The notes: generated by a model not told the origin, from the sequence alone. Shown: positions 1-6,676, counted from the first letter of the stretch. The stretch is 7,767 nt of DNA from Burkholderiaceae bacterium (GCA_019752915.1 JAIELO010000420.1:1-7767); one strand, 5' to 3'. Numbers and translations are program-made.

Positions 1-72
1 GACCTCAACATCCTGTTGCGTTTTCACGCTCCGCATCGACGCGGCCATCCTGTGACTGACACTACACAATGA
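1..72. other. window edge; coding content unresolved
   Basis: The first 60 or so bases are GC-rich, like the coding DNA elsewhere, and are followed by a sharp change to AT-rich DNA. Two readings are possible. On the plus strand, frame 1 stays open from base 1 to a TGA at 70-72, so it could be the last 23 codons of an upstream gene. On the minus strand, an ATG at 48-46 or 39-37 could begin a divergent gene running off the window; an AGG sits just upstream, and AGGATGG lies 8 nt before the inner ATG. Neither product is recognisable from so few residues, so no gene is called. Confidence 0.2.
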
Positions 73-115
73 AAAGTTTCTCCAAAATACTCTTAGTTAC
101 TATTTTAAAAACTAA

Positions 116-144
116 TTGCGCGTCAAAAAAAATTATCAGATAAT
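116..144 (+). promoter_or_regulatory. putative sigma-70 promoter of the PEP-CTERM gene
   Basis: A -35-like TTGCGC (116-121) is followed after exactly 17 bp by a -10-like GATAAT (139-144), five of six matches to TATAAT. It lies in the most AT-rich part of the window. Transcription would begin near 150, giving a leader of roughly 40 nt that carries the ribosome binding site AAAGGA (176-181), 7 nt before the ATG at 189. The -35 is weak (three of six). No sigma-54 type -24/-12 element (TGGC...TTGC) is visible here. Confidence 0.4.
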
Positions 145-145
145 T
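131..145. promoter_or_regulatory. 15-bp palindrome overlapping the -10, candidate operator
   Basis: AATTATCAGATAATT is a perfect inverted repeat of two 7-base arms around one central base. It overlaps the putative -10 box of the gene starting at 189, where a repressor would block RNA polymerase. Other AT-rich dyads lie nearby: TTAGTT (93-98) with AACTAA (110-115), and TTAG-AAA-CTAA (161-171). In DNA this AT-rich short palindromes arise by chance, so operator function is inferred from position and perfection only. Confidence 0.35.
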
Positions 146-188
146 CATTAAGATGTTCCATTAGAAACTAAACTTAAAGGATATTGCA

Positions 189-794
189 ATGAAAAAAGCC
201 CTGTTCGCACTTGTCGCTACGACCCTGCTGGCCGGCTCCGCCTACGCAACGCCTGCCTTGAGCAACGTGACCACCGGCGCCACGGTCACTCTGGTCGGCA
301 ATGATTTCGGTAATTCGCAGAACTGGGGCGCCTCAGGCACCCCGGCCGCTGCGTCGAGCATTGTGGATGGCGCCAGCTACGCCGTTGGCCACCAGTGGAA
401 CATCGGCACTGTGTACTGGACCAGCTACAACGCCGGTGACAGCATACAGATCGACCTGAAAAAGACTGCCACCGTCAGCAGCATCTTCCTGCAAGCGGAT
501 AACAACGACGACTACCTGATCCAGTATCGTGGCGCAGATAAACTCTGGCACGATCTGACCACGGTATCGCCGCCAGATGCCTGGGGCCTGGGCAATGTTT
601 CGCAAGCACTGCCAAGCTCCGTGACGACTGATGCTTTCAAGATCGTCGGCATCAATGGTGACCATTTCTATTCCGTCTCCGAATTCAGTGCCACAGGCAC
701 CATCGCTGCCGTACCTGAGCCATCGACCTACGCCATGCTGGGTCTGGGTCTGGGGCTGCTGGGCTGGACCGCACGCCGTCGCGCCGCCAAGTAA
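189..794 (+). CDS. PEP-CTERM sorting domain protein, probable discoidin-like fold
   Basis: This is a 201-residue exported protein and a probable exosortase substrate. Residues 1-20 form a signal peptide (MKK, hydrophobic core, cleavage after AYA). The C-terminus shows the tripartite PEP-CTERM signal: VPEPS at 175-179, a hydrophobic Leu/Gly helix at about 181-192, and RRR at 196-198. In this family the exosortase (EpsH) is thought to recognise this tail and release or anchor the protein at the envelope, often alongside exopolysaccharide. The middle (about 25-170) is rich in Asn, Asp, Trp and Tyr. It contains a stretch like F5/8-type C (galactose-binding) domains: SIQIDLKKTATVSSIFLQ at 85-102, then a YLIQY strand, W120 and a terminal YSVSEF strand. 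This suggests carbohydrate binding, by fold resemblance only. The start is supported by AAAGGA 7 nt upstream and by the signal peptide. The gene appears monocistronic, with 207 bp before the next one. The PEP-CTERM call is very secure; the ligand is unknown. Confidence 0.93.
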   Translation: MKKALFALVATTLLAGSAYATPALSNVTTGATVTLVGNDFGNSQNWGASGTPAAASSIVDGASYAVGHQWNIGTVYWTSYNAGDSIQIDLKKTATVSSIFLQADNNDDYLIQYRGADKLWHDLTTVSPPDAWGLGNVSQALPSSVTTDAFKIVGINGDHFYSVSEFSATGTIAAVPEPSTYAMLGLGLGLLGWTARRRAAK

Positions 795-1001
795 TCGGCA
801 TCGTGCCGTGCCGCGATCCAGTCCGGCGCGGTAATGAGCCATCGGGAATGCGCCATCTTGTTCAAAAAACAGCCTGGTGCAATCCCGATGCTTATTTAGA
901 AATAGTTCTTCTGGGACGCTGCAAACGGTTGCCCCAAACTCGACATCAGCGAGCCGATACTGGTGTAAGCTACACACCACCATGGCGAATTCGGAGCATC
1001 A
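795..1001. other. intergenic spacer, no convincing terminator
   Basis: A short perfect hairpin, CGGCA-TCG-TGCCG (796-808), begins one base after the PEP-CTERM stop codon but has no T-tract. A second weak GC dyad, CCGCG/CGCGG (811-831), follows. An AT palindrome, TATTTAGAAATA, lies at 893-904. No well-spaced -35/-10 pair was found for the gene at 1002, although a promoter is likely somewhere in this spacer. No small gene is supported. Confidence 0.3.
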
Positions 1002-1781
1002 ATGAGGGAATGGCGTGACAGGCAGACGCACTGGTTGCGCTACGCATGCGCGCTTGGGCTGCTGGTACTTCTGCTGCCCGCTCAAGCCTATGTCCTGCGC
1101 ACCGCGGCACAGGAAGGCACCGAACCGAAGTTTATCGCCGACGGCAAGGGCGGCATTATCGGCCTGTGTGTCGATCTGCTACGCGCCATCGAACAACTGG
1201 AGCCTTCGCTCATTTTCAAAGGCGATCAGATCTGGAAGCCGCTGATCCGCGCCTACTCCGAGGTGGAACACGGTCTGCTGGATGTGGCCTGCGCAGTCCA
1301 GCGCGGCAATGAACGCGAACGCCGCTTCCAGTTCATTGGCCCGACCCTGTACAACAACGACTACTATTTTCTGGCGCGCATCCAGGATCCCATCAAAATT
1401 AATCAATGGGACGACTTGCGTCAGCTGGCACCCGATAACATCGTCCTGATCAATCGCGGCTTTGCCGCCGCCGACATCGTGCGCAATCAGGGTGGCATCC
1501 AGATTGATGACAGTGCCACCAATCAGGTATTGAATCTGCAAAAACTAGTGGCCGGACGCGGGCGCGTGTTTTTCCACCGCGGCCGCGATCTGCAAAAGCT
1601 GCTGGAGCGTACCGGCAACACTGACAAAGTACGCATCCTGCCCAAAGTGATGTATAGCTCACCCGTGTATTTCGCCGTCAGCAAACAGCTCGATCCGGTC
1701 GCCCGCGAGCGACTGGATCACGCGCTGTTCCAGCTGGAAAAGAACGGCACACTGGATCGGCTGATCCGCAAGTGGGATTAA
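1002..1781 (+). CDS. exported solute-binding-like protein (SBP_bac_3-type fold)
   Basis: This is a 259-residue periplasmic protein resembling the extracellular solute-binding proteins of family 3 (PF00497), which normally deliver amino acids or related solutes to ABC permeases. Residues 1-29 are a signal peptide: an Arg-containing n-region, a core of Ala/Leu/Val at about 15-25, and cleavage after AQA. Family-like features include GLCVDLLRAIE (54-64), matching the usual G-aspartate-leucine helix; DVACAVQRGNERERRFQFIGP around 94-114, matching the segment before the first hinge; and SSPVYFAVSK (219-228) with the C-terminal helix LDRLIRKWD. At 259 residues the length is typical. The start at 1002 is preceded by GGAG with a 5-nt gap. 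No permease or ATPase gene is nearby, so it may be an orphan binding or sensory protein rather than part of a transporter. Its stop is followed after one base by the next ATG, so the two genes are probably co-translated. The ligand cannot be told from the sequence. Confidence 0.85.
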   Translation: MREWRDRQTHWLRYACALGLLVLLLPAQAYVLRTAAQEGTEPKFIADGKGGIIGLCVDLLRAIEQLEPSLIFKGDQIWKPLIRAYSEVEHGLLDVACAVQRGNERERRFQFIGPTLYNNDYYFLARIQDPIKINQWDDLRQLAPDNIVLINRGFAAADIVRNQGGIQIDDSATNQVLNLQKLVAGRGRVFFHRGRDLQKLLERTGNTDKVRILPKVMYSSPVYFAVSKQLDPVARERLDHALFQLEKNGTLDRLIRKWD

Positions 1782-1782
1782 T

Positions 1783-2337
1783 ATGCAATGCTGCGCGCTG
1801 CTCCTGAGCATGCTACTGGCTACAAGCGCAGCAGCTCGGGACGGCACGCAGACGGTCAATCGCACACCCGCACAGGTTCAGCTGGCCATACTGCGCGCCG
1901 TGCAGCAACAGGTGCCACAAGCGCCAGACTATCGGCGCTACCGGCTGGCCATCCCTTACGGCAGTCCACTCTTTCCGCCCGATGCCGACTGGTTGCGCCC
2001 GCCCGTCGACGGGGCCATCAGCGCCTGGTTAGCACTAGCCGTCGCACAGCGCCGCCATGACCTGCTCCTGATGCCCGATGTCGATTACTACTGGCCCGCC
2101 GAGGGGCGCCAGTACACCTGCCAGTTCCTGATTCATATCGACGCAGTGGGCGTGCAAGGGTCGCAACTGCGCATCTTCCAAGTGCGCCCTCTGCAATATG
2201 GCGGTCGCTCCTTCAAGCTGCTGGGGCGCACCGGTCCGGGCAATTATCTGGACCTGCGCCCCACCACGCCCTCCCCCAGCTCAGCTGCCGCGCTGCAGGA
2301 ATTTCTGCGCACGGCGCTGAACGCCCCACATCAGTAG
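1783..2337 (+). CDS. hypothetical exported protein, coupled to solute-binding protein
   Basis: This 184-residue product was not recognised. Its N-terminus (MQCCALLLSMLLATSAAARDG) looks like a signal peptide with cleavage near SAAA, although the n-region unusually has no Lys or Arg. The mature part is rich in Arg, Pro, Gln and aromatics, with segments such as YRRYRLAIPYGSPLFPP, DLLLMPDVDYYWP and LRIFQVRPLQYGGRSFKLLG. No catalytic motif, membrane helix beyond the leader, or repeat is seen. The start is one base after the preceding stop. An in-frame TGA at 1762-1764 limits any earlier start, and a weak GTGGGA lies upstream, so translation probably depends on coupling. Co-occurrence with a solute-binding-like protein suggests a shared envelope role, by context only. 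Its last 57 bp overlap tail-to-tail with the minus-strand gene ending at 2281. The long frame, translational coupling and leader support it as real. Confidence 0.7.
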   Translation: MQCCALLLSMLLATSAAARDGTQTVNRTPAQVQLAILRAVQQQVPQAPDYRRYRLAIPYGSPLFPPDADWLRPPVDGAISAWLALAVAQRRHDLLLMPDVDYYWPAEGRQYTCQFLIHIDAVGVQGSQLRIFQVRPLQYGGRSFKLLGRTGPGNYLDLRPTTPSPSSAAALQEFLRTALNAPHQ

Positions 2338-2862
2338 TGCCGCCGTCAGCAAGTGCAAGCTCCCCGGCAAGGGAATCGCCGCCACGCCCGCCACCTCCAG
2401 CGAGTACGGCGTCAGTACTGCGTCGGACAGTTGCAGGAAGCTGCCACCGGCCAGCGGATCACCACTCCACCATTCCCCTTGCAAGGTGAAGTTGCCGCTA
2501 TCGCTCATGGTGGGTAAGGCAAAGGGCAGAATCTCGATCGCGTACAGGCCGGTATGCGCGAGCAGGTCAAACGCCTGACTGACAGTGGCGCCCGGCGCTA
2601 GCATGGGGAAGTCGAACACGCTGGCATCGGGGATGCCGATGCTGAACGAAGACGCGCTGAGCTGGGTCGGCACAAACCAGTTGCTGCTGTCGGTATTGAC
2701 CAGCTGATAGCCCCAGCCTACCTGTGTGCCGGGGTTGCCACTGATGGCACCGCCGGCCGGCAAAGTGGAAAACGTGAAAGTGAAAGGCGCTGCCTGCACC
2801 AACGGCGCCAGACACAACTGCACCAGCATGATGACCATGCCACAGAAATGTTTGAGTTTCAT
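2281..2862 (-). CDS. VPLPA/PEP-CTERM-like sorting domain protein
   Basis: This is a 193-residue secreted protein with a signal peptide (MKLK, hydrophobic core, cleavage after VQA at 24). Its C-terminal tripartite signal is IPLPGS at 163-168, a hydrophobic helix to about 181, and RR at 183-184. This matches the VPLPA-type variant of the PEP-CTERM signals handled by exosortases. A tail of about nine residues follows the arginines, longer than usual. The mature region (25-160) is rich in Ser, Gly, Phe and Pro and looks like a beta-sandwich, with pairs such as GWGYQLVNTDSSNWFVP and WWSGDPLAGGSFLQLSD. This is common in PEP-CTERM proteins of unknown function. The start at 2862 has GGGAG 8 nt upstream. 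It begins 15 bp after the VWA gene's stop on the same strand, so the two are probably one operon. Its 3' end overlaps the convergent gene by 57 bp. The sorting signal is a good but not perfect match, and the function is unknown. Confidence 0.8.
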   Translation of the reverse strand: MKLKHFCGMVIMLVQLCLAPLVQAAPFTFTFSTLPAGGAISGNPGTQVGWGYQLVNTDSSNWFVPTQLSASSFSIGIPDASVFDFPMLAPGATVSQAFDLLAHTGLYAIEILPFALPTMSDSGNFTLQGEWWSGDPLAGGSFLQLSDAVLTPYSLEVAGVAAIPLPGSLHLLTAALLMWGVQRRAQKFLQRGS

Positions 2863-2877
2863 GAACGCTGCTCCCGC

Positions 2878-5571
2878 TTATTTCGGAATGATGGATTGGG
2901 CGTGTGACATGCTGTAGCTCACGCCCGCCAGATCGCTGACACTGCCGTTCTCGCTGATACTGAAACGCTGCACGGTGGACGGCACGTTCAGGGTTACGCG
3001 AACCGTGTAAAACCCGCCGACATCGACATTCGGCGTGACCATCGGCAAGCTCGGCGACAAGGCAGTATTCACGGTGACAGTGCCGGTACCGGCCAGCGTG
3101 CGCAGCCGCAGCGCGGACAGCACGGCGTTCTGCGCCGTGCCCACCCCCGTATTGGTAAACCGCACATCGAGCCCGATCACGCCCGGCGCGATCGTTTCCT
3201 GCCCAACGATGCTGACCAGAAAATCTGGCCGCCCCGGCACTTGCGCAGCGCCCGTCACGAACACCGTCAGCGAAGCACTGTTGTGAACGCTGGCGGCAGC
3301 ATCGCTCTGGGCACTGACCGTGATGCTGTCCGAGCTACCGATGCGTGCGCTGGCAGGTGGCATCAGGGTCAGCGCCACCGTTGCCGTCGCGCCGCTATCG
3401 AGCGTCAGCCGGGTTGGCGTGACCGAGCGGATGTAATGCTGATCATCGGCAGCAGAAATAGTAAAGCTCCCCGCCGGGCCATCATTACGCACCTGATAGT
3501 TCAGCGTGGTGGTCAGGCCGGGGCGCAAATCCTGCCGTGCCGGTGGCAACACGCTAATGGTCTGCGGCTGTACCAGCAGGCTTACCAGCCGCTGGTAAGG
3601 ATAGCCGGAACTATCGGTACCGGTGGCGTAGGCGAGGAAGGCTTCGTTCGGCACCGTCAAGGGGCCAAAGTAACGGTCATGATCGGTCTGATCCTGTTCC
3701 AGTGTCAGGGGCGCCAGCAAGGCGAAATTCTTGCGCCGCAGCTGGAATTGCGGCGCACTGGCAATCCCCGTCATTTGCGCCATGGCATACAGCGCTTGCC
3801 CGGGCGACGGTTCGCCATCAATACTCAGCAAACCCTGATGGGGCGGCTGCGCACCGAAGCGGGCCAGCCGGAAGCTGTTCATCGACAGATCAGCCACCCC
3901 GCTGACATTGACGTAGGTGGTATCGCCGGAGCCACCGACAGCCAGCGTCCAGGCGCCGCGCATGGGCGCATCGATGGAGATGATCACGCCGCTCGACAGA
4001 CTCAGATACTTGCTGGCCGTGGTCGCGCTGACCACCACGCCATCGGGACGGGTCAGCGTCAGCACCGGCTGCACGCCCTGCTGCGTGCCACTGACGGCGA
4101 CGGTCAGGCGTGACATGCTGCTATCGACCGGTACGGTGAATTGCCGGCTGGTAGCAAAGCTATCGAGCACGGACAGGAGCTGCACCACGTTATTGCGCAC
4201 CACCAGATCGGCCAGCTGGGTCACCGTGCCCGCTTCGCTGCCAAACAGGAAGAACACCTGTCCGCCCGTCTCTGCTGCTGCCTGCAGGAAGCCCGGCGTC
4301 AAGGGCGAACAGCTACCGAACAGCACCGGATAGATGCGGATATCCTTGCTCTTGGCCAGACTGATCACGGCGCCCGCCAGTCCGGCATCCTTGGCGGTAG
4401 CATCGGTATACATGAACAGATCACCGCCCGGGTCGGCCTGCGACAAGCCGTTATACATGCCGGTCATGGCCAGTTCGGGACAATCGCCGCCACCGGAAGC
4501 GCCCAGACCGCTGATGGCACTTTTGAAGATCGTCGCATCGTTGGTGGCGATGGTCGGGCCGGTAGAGGGATCATTGAACGGCGCCAGCACGTATTGCAGC
4601 GCCTCTTCGTCCGTCCCAAGTCGCGCATCGACAATGCTGATGGCTGATGCGCGCACGCCCGCAATGATGCCTCCCATGCTGCCAGTGGTATCGATGGCAA
4701 AGGCCAGCGTCGGCCCGGCACCCAGCAGTGCTTTCAGCTGGGCGGGCGTAATCTCGGCCTTGATATCTTCGATGAATTGCTCGGTCGCCGCGATGGCGGC
4801 CTGCGCAGCCGGACTGTGGAACGTGCTGTGCGGCGAAATATCGCAATACAGCGTGTCCTTGTTGATGCCTTCGCGGAAGTAGCCGACGATGTCGCTCGAT
4901 GGCGAGCTCTTGTCGAGCGGACCGCCATGGCTACATTTGAAAGCACCCGGTTTAACGCGATCTTCGCCGCCATAATAGCCGCTAGTGAGCAATACCCCGA
5001 TCAGGTTAGAAGAGTTCGCGCAGGTCAGGCCGGTATCCGTGTGACCGTCGCAGGTGGGCGTGGCGGGACCGGCGAACATCAGTGATGCGGGACGCCCCAC
5101 CTCGGGATTGGCGCCGGTGTGGCCCAGTTCGACCCAGTTGCTGTGCGAATAAAAGTCCTGAATCGTATGCAGCGCACTGCCGAGGTTGTCGCGCGCCCCC
5201 GTGGTGTTGATGGGATCGCTACGCAAAGCGTCCAGCACATTCTGCTTGAGCGTGGCCAGACGCAATTGCGCGCCCGCCGCGTTCTCGCCGTCAAAGTGTT
5301 TGGCCGAACTGGTCTGGTCTTCATCGACGCGGGCATTGGCTTCGATGATCTGGTCTAGCGCCTTCTGCATCGAAGCCGTCAGCTTGGGCACTGCGAAATA
5401 GCGTTTGTCCAGCGTCTCGATACTTTGCTGGGTGATGTCCTGATGGGTCAGACTACCGGCCGATTTAGACGTGATAAAACAGAGCAGGCCATTCTTTGGA
5501 CAAAAAGCCTGTGAGGGAAGACTGACGGCGAAAAGCAACGCCGCCAGCAACAGCGAGGGAGCAGTGCGCAT
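2878..5571 (-). CDS. exported Het-C/VWA7-like protein with VWA domain
   Basis: This is an exported 897-residue multidomain protein. The start at 5571 is chosen because AAGGA lies 6 nt upstream and the protein then opens with a clean signal peptide (1-22, cleavage after SQA). A farther in-frame ATG at 5625 would add 18 non-leader residues. Residues 40-270 resemble the Het-C/zinc-dependent phospholipase C-like helical domain: THQDIT (H43), KHFD (H92, D94) and LHTIQDFYSHSNW (H135, D139, H143). These could be metal ligands. A VWA domain follows at about 287-460, with MIDAS motif DTTGSM (D294, T296, S298), GGGDCPE (361-366) and YTD (D390). This arrangement recalls animal VWA7 and hemicentin N-termini. 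Residues 460-560 and about 565-670 look like Ig/hemicentin-type sandwiches, and 670-897 like two CARDB/Ig-like domains. No membrane anchor or sorting signal is seen, so it is probably periplasmic or secreted. Enzymatic activity is unproven; an adhesive role is equally possible. Confidence 0.88.
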   Translation of the reverse strand: MRTAPSLLLAALLFAVSLPSQAFCPKNGLLCFITSKSAGSLTHQDITQQSIETLDKRYFAVPKLTASMQKALDQIIEANARVDEDQTSSAKHFDGENAAGAQLRLATLKQNVLDALRSDPINTTGARDNLGSALHTIQDFYSHSNWVELGHTGANPEVGRPASLMFAGPATPTCDGHTDTGLTCANSSNLIGVLLTSGYYGGEDRVKPGAFKCSHGGPLDKSSPSSDIVGYFREGINKDTLYCDISPHSTFHSPAAQAAIAATEQFIEDIKAEITPAQLKALLGAGPTLAFAIDTTGSMGGIIAGVRASAISIVDARLGTDEEALQYVLAPFNDPSTGPTIATNDATIFKSAISGLGASGGGDCPELAMTGMYNGLSQADPGGDLFMYTDATAKDAGLAGAVISLAKSKDIRIYPVLFGSCSPLTPGFLQAAAETGGQVFFLFGSEAGTVTQLADLVVRNNVVQLLSVLDSFATSRQFTVPVDSSMSRLTVAVSGTQQGVQPVLTLTRPDGVVVSATTASKYLSLSSGVIISIDAPMRGAWTLAVGGSGDTTYVNVSGVADLSMNSFRLARFGAQPPHQGLLSIDGEPSPGQALYAMAQMTGIASAPQFQLRRKNFALLAPLTLEQDQTDHDRYFGPLTVPNEAFLAYATGTDSSGYPYQRLVSLLVQPQTISVLPPARQDLRPGLTTTLNYQVRNDGPAGSFTISAADDQHYIRSVTPTRLTLDSGATATVALTLMPPASARIGSSDSITVSAQSDAAASVHNSASLTVFVTGAAQVPGRPDFLVSIVGQETIAPGVIGLDVRFTNTGVGTAQNAVLSALRLRTLAGTGTVTVNTALSPSLPMVTPNVDVGGFYTVRVTLNVPSTVQRFSISENGSVSDLAGVSYSMSHAQSIIPK

Positions 5572-5606
5572 ACGATATCCTTTCCGATGCGGGGGGATGT
5601 ACACCA

Positions 5607-5623
5607 GTCCGCGCCAGGCGGAC
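5607..5623 (-). other. leader hairpin upstream of the VWA gene
   Basis: GTCCGC (5607-5612) and GCGGAC (5618-5623) form a perfect 6-bp GC-rich stem with a 5-nt loop. It lies 36-52 nt upstream of the VWA start codon at 5571, outside the ribosome binding site (AAGGA, 5582-5578). If transcription begins upstream of it, it would fold in the 5' leader and could stabilise the message. No regulatory partner is evident. Confidence 0.3.
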
Positions 5624-5685
5624 ACGCGCGTACCCTACGCATGGTTCGTGCCGTACTCTGCTCTGCCTTTAAAATCAGGACATTA

Positions 5686-5711
5686 GCGCGCAACACTGCG
5701 GCGCTGCGCGC
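5686..5711 (-). terminator. possible terminator-like hairpin after phzF-like gene
   Basis: GCGCGCA (5686-5692) and TGCGCGC (5705-5711) form a perfect 7-bp stem with a 12-nt loop. Read on the minus strand it lies about 80 nt past the PhzF-family stop codon and before the VWA gene. The bases after the stem (TAATGTCCTGATTTT) have only a short, delayed T-run, so it is a weak match to an intrinsic terminator. If it does not terminate, read-through from the phzF-like gene into the VWA operon is possible. Confidence 0.25.
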
Positions 5712-5747
5712 GTCACTGTCAAATCAACCGACAGGAATCGGGCTGCT

Positions 5748-5783
5748 CCTCAGGCTGTCCCTCAGGCTACCCCTCAGCCTCGC
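5748..5783. repeat. three tandem copies of a 12-bp repeat
   Basis: The copies are CCTCAGGCTGTC (5748-5759), CCTCAGGCTACC (5760-5771) and CCTCAGCCTCGC (5772-5783), all sharing CCTCAG. The array ends five bases before the stop codon of the PhzF-family gene (minus strand). Because copy 3 carries AGCCT, it can also pair with the AGGCT of the other copies as a short hairpin. This is a minisatellite-like feature in the 3' region of that gene; function is unknown. Confidence 0.75.
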
Positions 5784-5788
5784 GCGCC

Positions 5789-6634
5789 CTACTCCCCCAT
5801 CATGCGGGAGCGCCCCGCGACGCGTATGCCAGCGCCGGGCTGATCGGAAATACTCACCTCTAGATGGCAGGGCGAGCCCATGTCGACGCCCTGCTCGATC
5901 TCGATCTGGCCACCATGCGGCCAGTCGAGATCGCGCAGATAGCCAGCCAGTGCCGCCGCAGCGGCGCCGGTGGCGGGATCTTCATAGACACCCCCGGACG
6001 CAAACGCATTGCGCGCATGGAAGCGCTGCGGCGTTTCCGCAAACACCAGCGAAATCGTGGTCAGCCCATGCTGCTGCATCAGGCTGCGCCCGGCTGCCAG
6101 CTGGTAACGCATCGCCGCCAGACGTTCCCGGCTGGCCAGCGCCAGCACCAGATGGCTGGCGCCACCATTGGCAATCGCCGGCGGAATACGGTCGTCCAGA
6201 TCGGCCTGCCGGTAGCCAAACAGGGCCAGCGCAGCCTGCACCAGTGCCGGCGGTGCTGGAAGACTGCTGGTCATGGGCGCCTCCAGACTGGCATAGCCGA
6301 AACCGTCACTGGCGCGCGCCTCCACATTCACCCGGGTGTGATTGGTTGTCAGCGGAAACACGCCATCACCATGCTGATGCGCCAGCACCGTGCCCAGCGC
6401 GATGGTGGCATGTCCACAGAAGGGCACCTCGCCCTCCGGTGAAAAATAGCGCACCCGCCAGCCGTCGCCGGATGGGGCAGCAAACACGGTTTCCGAATGC
6501 CCCATCTCGGTGGCGATATGCTGCATGGCACGTTCATCGGGAAGCGCGGCGCGTACCATCACGCCCGCCGGATTACCGCCCTGATCGCCGGCGGTGAAGG
6601 CAGCGACCTGATGAACTTTGATGATGGTTTGCAT
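5789..6634 (-). CDS. PhzF family isomerase/epimerase-like protein
   Basis: This 281-residue cytoplasmic protein belongs to the PhzF family (diaminopimelate-epimerase-like fold with two similar halves). Family members catalyse acid/base isomerisations; the namesake isomerises trans-2,3-dihydro-3-hydroxyanthranilate in phenazine synthesis. Visible motifs are GNPAGV (20-25), HSETVF with the candidate catalytic Glu48, PFCGHAT (71-77, His75), and DPATGAAAAALAGYL with Asp219. These correspond to the Glu, His and Asp of the PhzF active site, so the enzyme is probably functional. The start at 6634 is set by GGAGAG 6 nt upstream; an ATG at 6715 would add 27 residues with no family resemblance. No other phenazine genes are present, so a phenazine role is unlikely and the natural substrate is unknown. 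It is divergent from the peptidase gene at 6737, and the 102-bp gap between them probably holds both promoters. Confidence 0.92.
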   Translation of the reverse strand: MQTIIKVHQVAAFTAGDQGGNPAGVMVRAALPDERAMQHIATEMGHSETVFAAPSGDGWRVRYFSPEGEVPFCGHATIALGTVLAHQHGDGVFPLTTNHTRVNVEARASDGFGYASLEAPMTSSLPAPPALVQAALALFGYRQADLDDRIPPAIANGGASHLVLALASRERLAAMRYQLAAGRSLMQQHGLTTISLVFAETPQRFHARNAFASGGVYEDPATGAAAAALAGYLRDLDWPHGGQIEIEQGVDMGSPCHLEVSISDQPGAGIRVAGRSRMMGE

Positions 6635-6676
6635 GACAGACTCTCCATGAAAGGGGTAAATGGAAAAGGTTCTTGA

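Noticed and set aside
60..188. Sigma-54 (PrsR-type) promoter sometimes found before PEP-CTERM genes
   Set aside because: No TGGC-N-TTGC -24/-12 pair is visible in the region.
333..983. Minus-strand open frame of 216 codons across the PEP-CTERM gene
   Set aside because: It runs antisense through a protein with a clear signal peptide and sorting tail; its translation has no recognisable motif and no ribosome binding site that stands out.
3241..4113. Plus-strand open frame of 290 codons inside the VWA gene
   Set aside because: Antisense to a well-supported 897-residue protein; the translation is Arg/Gln/His-rich low-information sequence typical of GC-rich shadows.
5572..5625. Alternative upstream start for the VWA gene at 5625
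   Set aside because: It adds 18 residues ahead of a clean signal peptide, and the ATG at 5571 has AAGGA at a 6-nt spacing.
5748..5783. Possible CRISPR-like array
   Set aside because: The copies are 12 bp and directly abutting, with no unique spacers between them.
5587..6597. Plus-strand open frame of 336 codons over the PhzF-family gene
   Set aside because: It is a Pro/Arg/Ala-rich shadow frame opposite a gene with conserved catalytic motifs.
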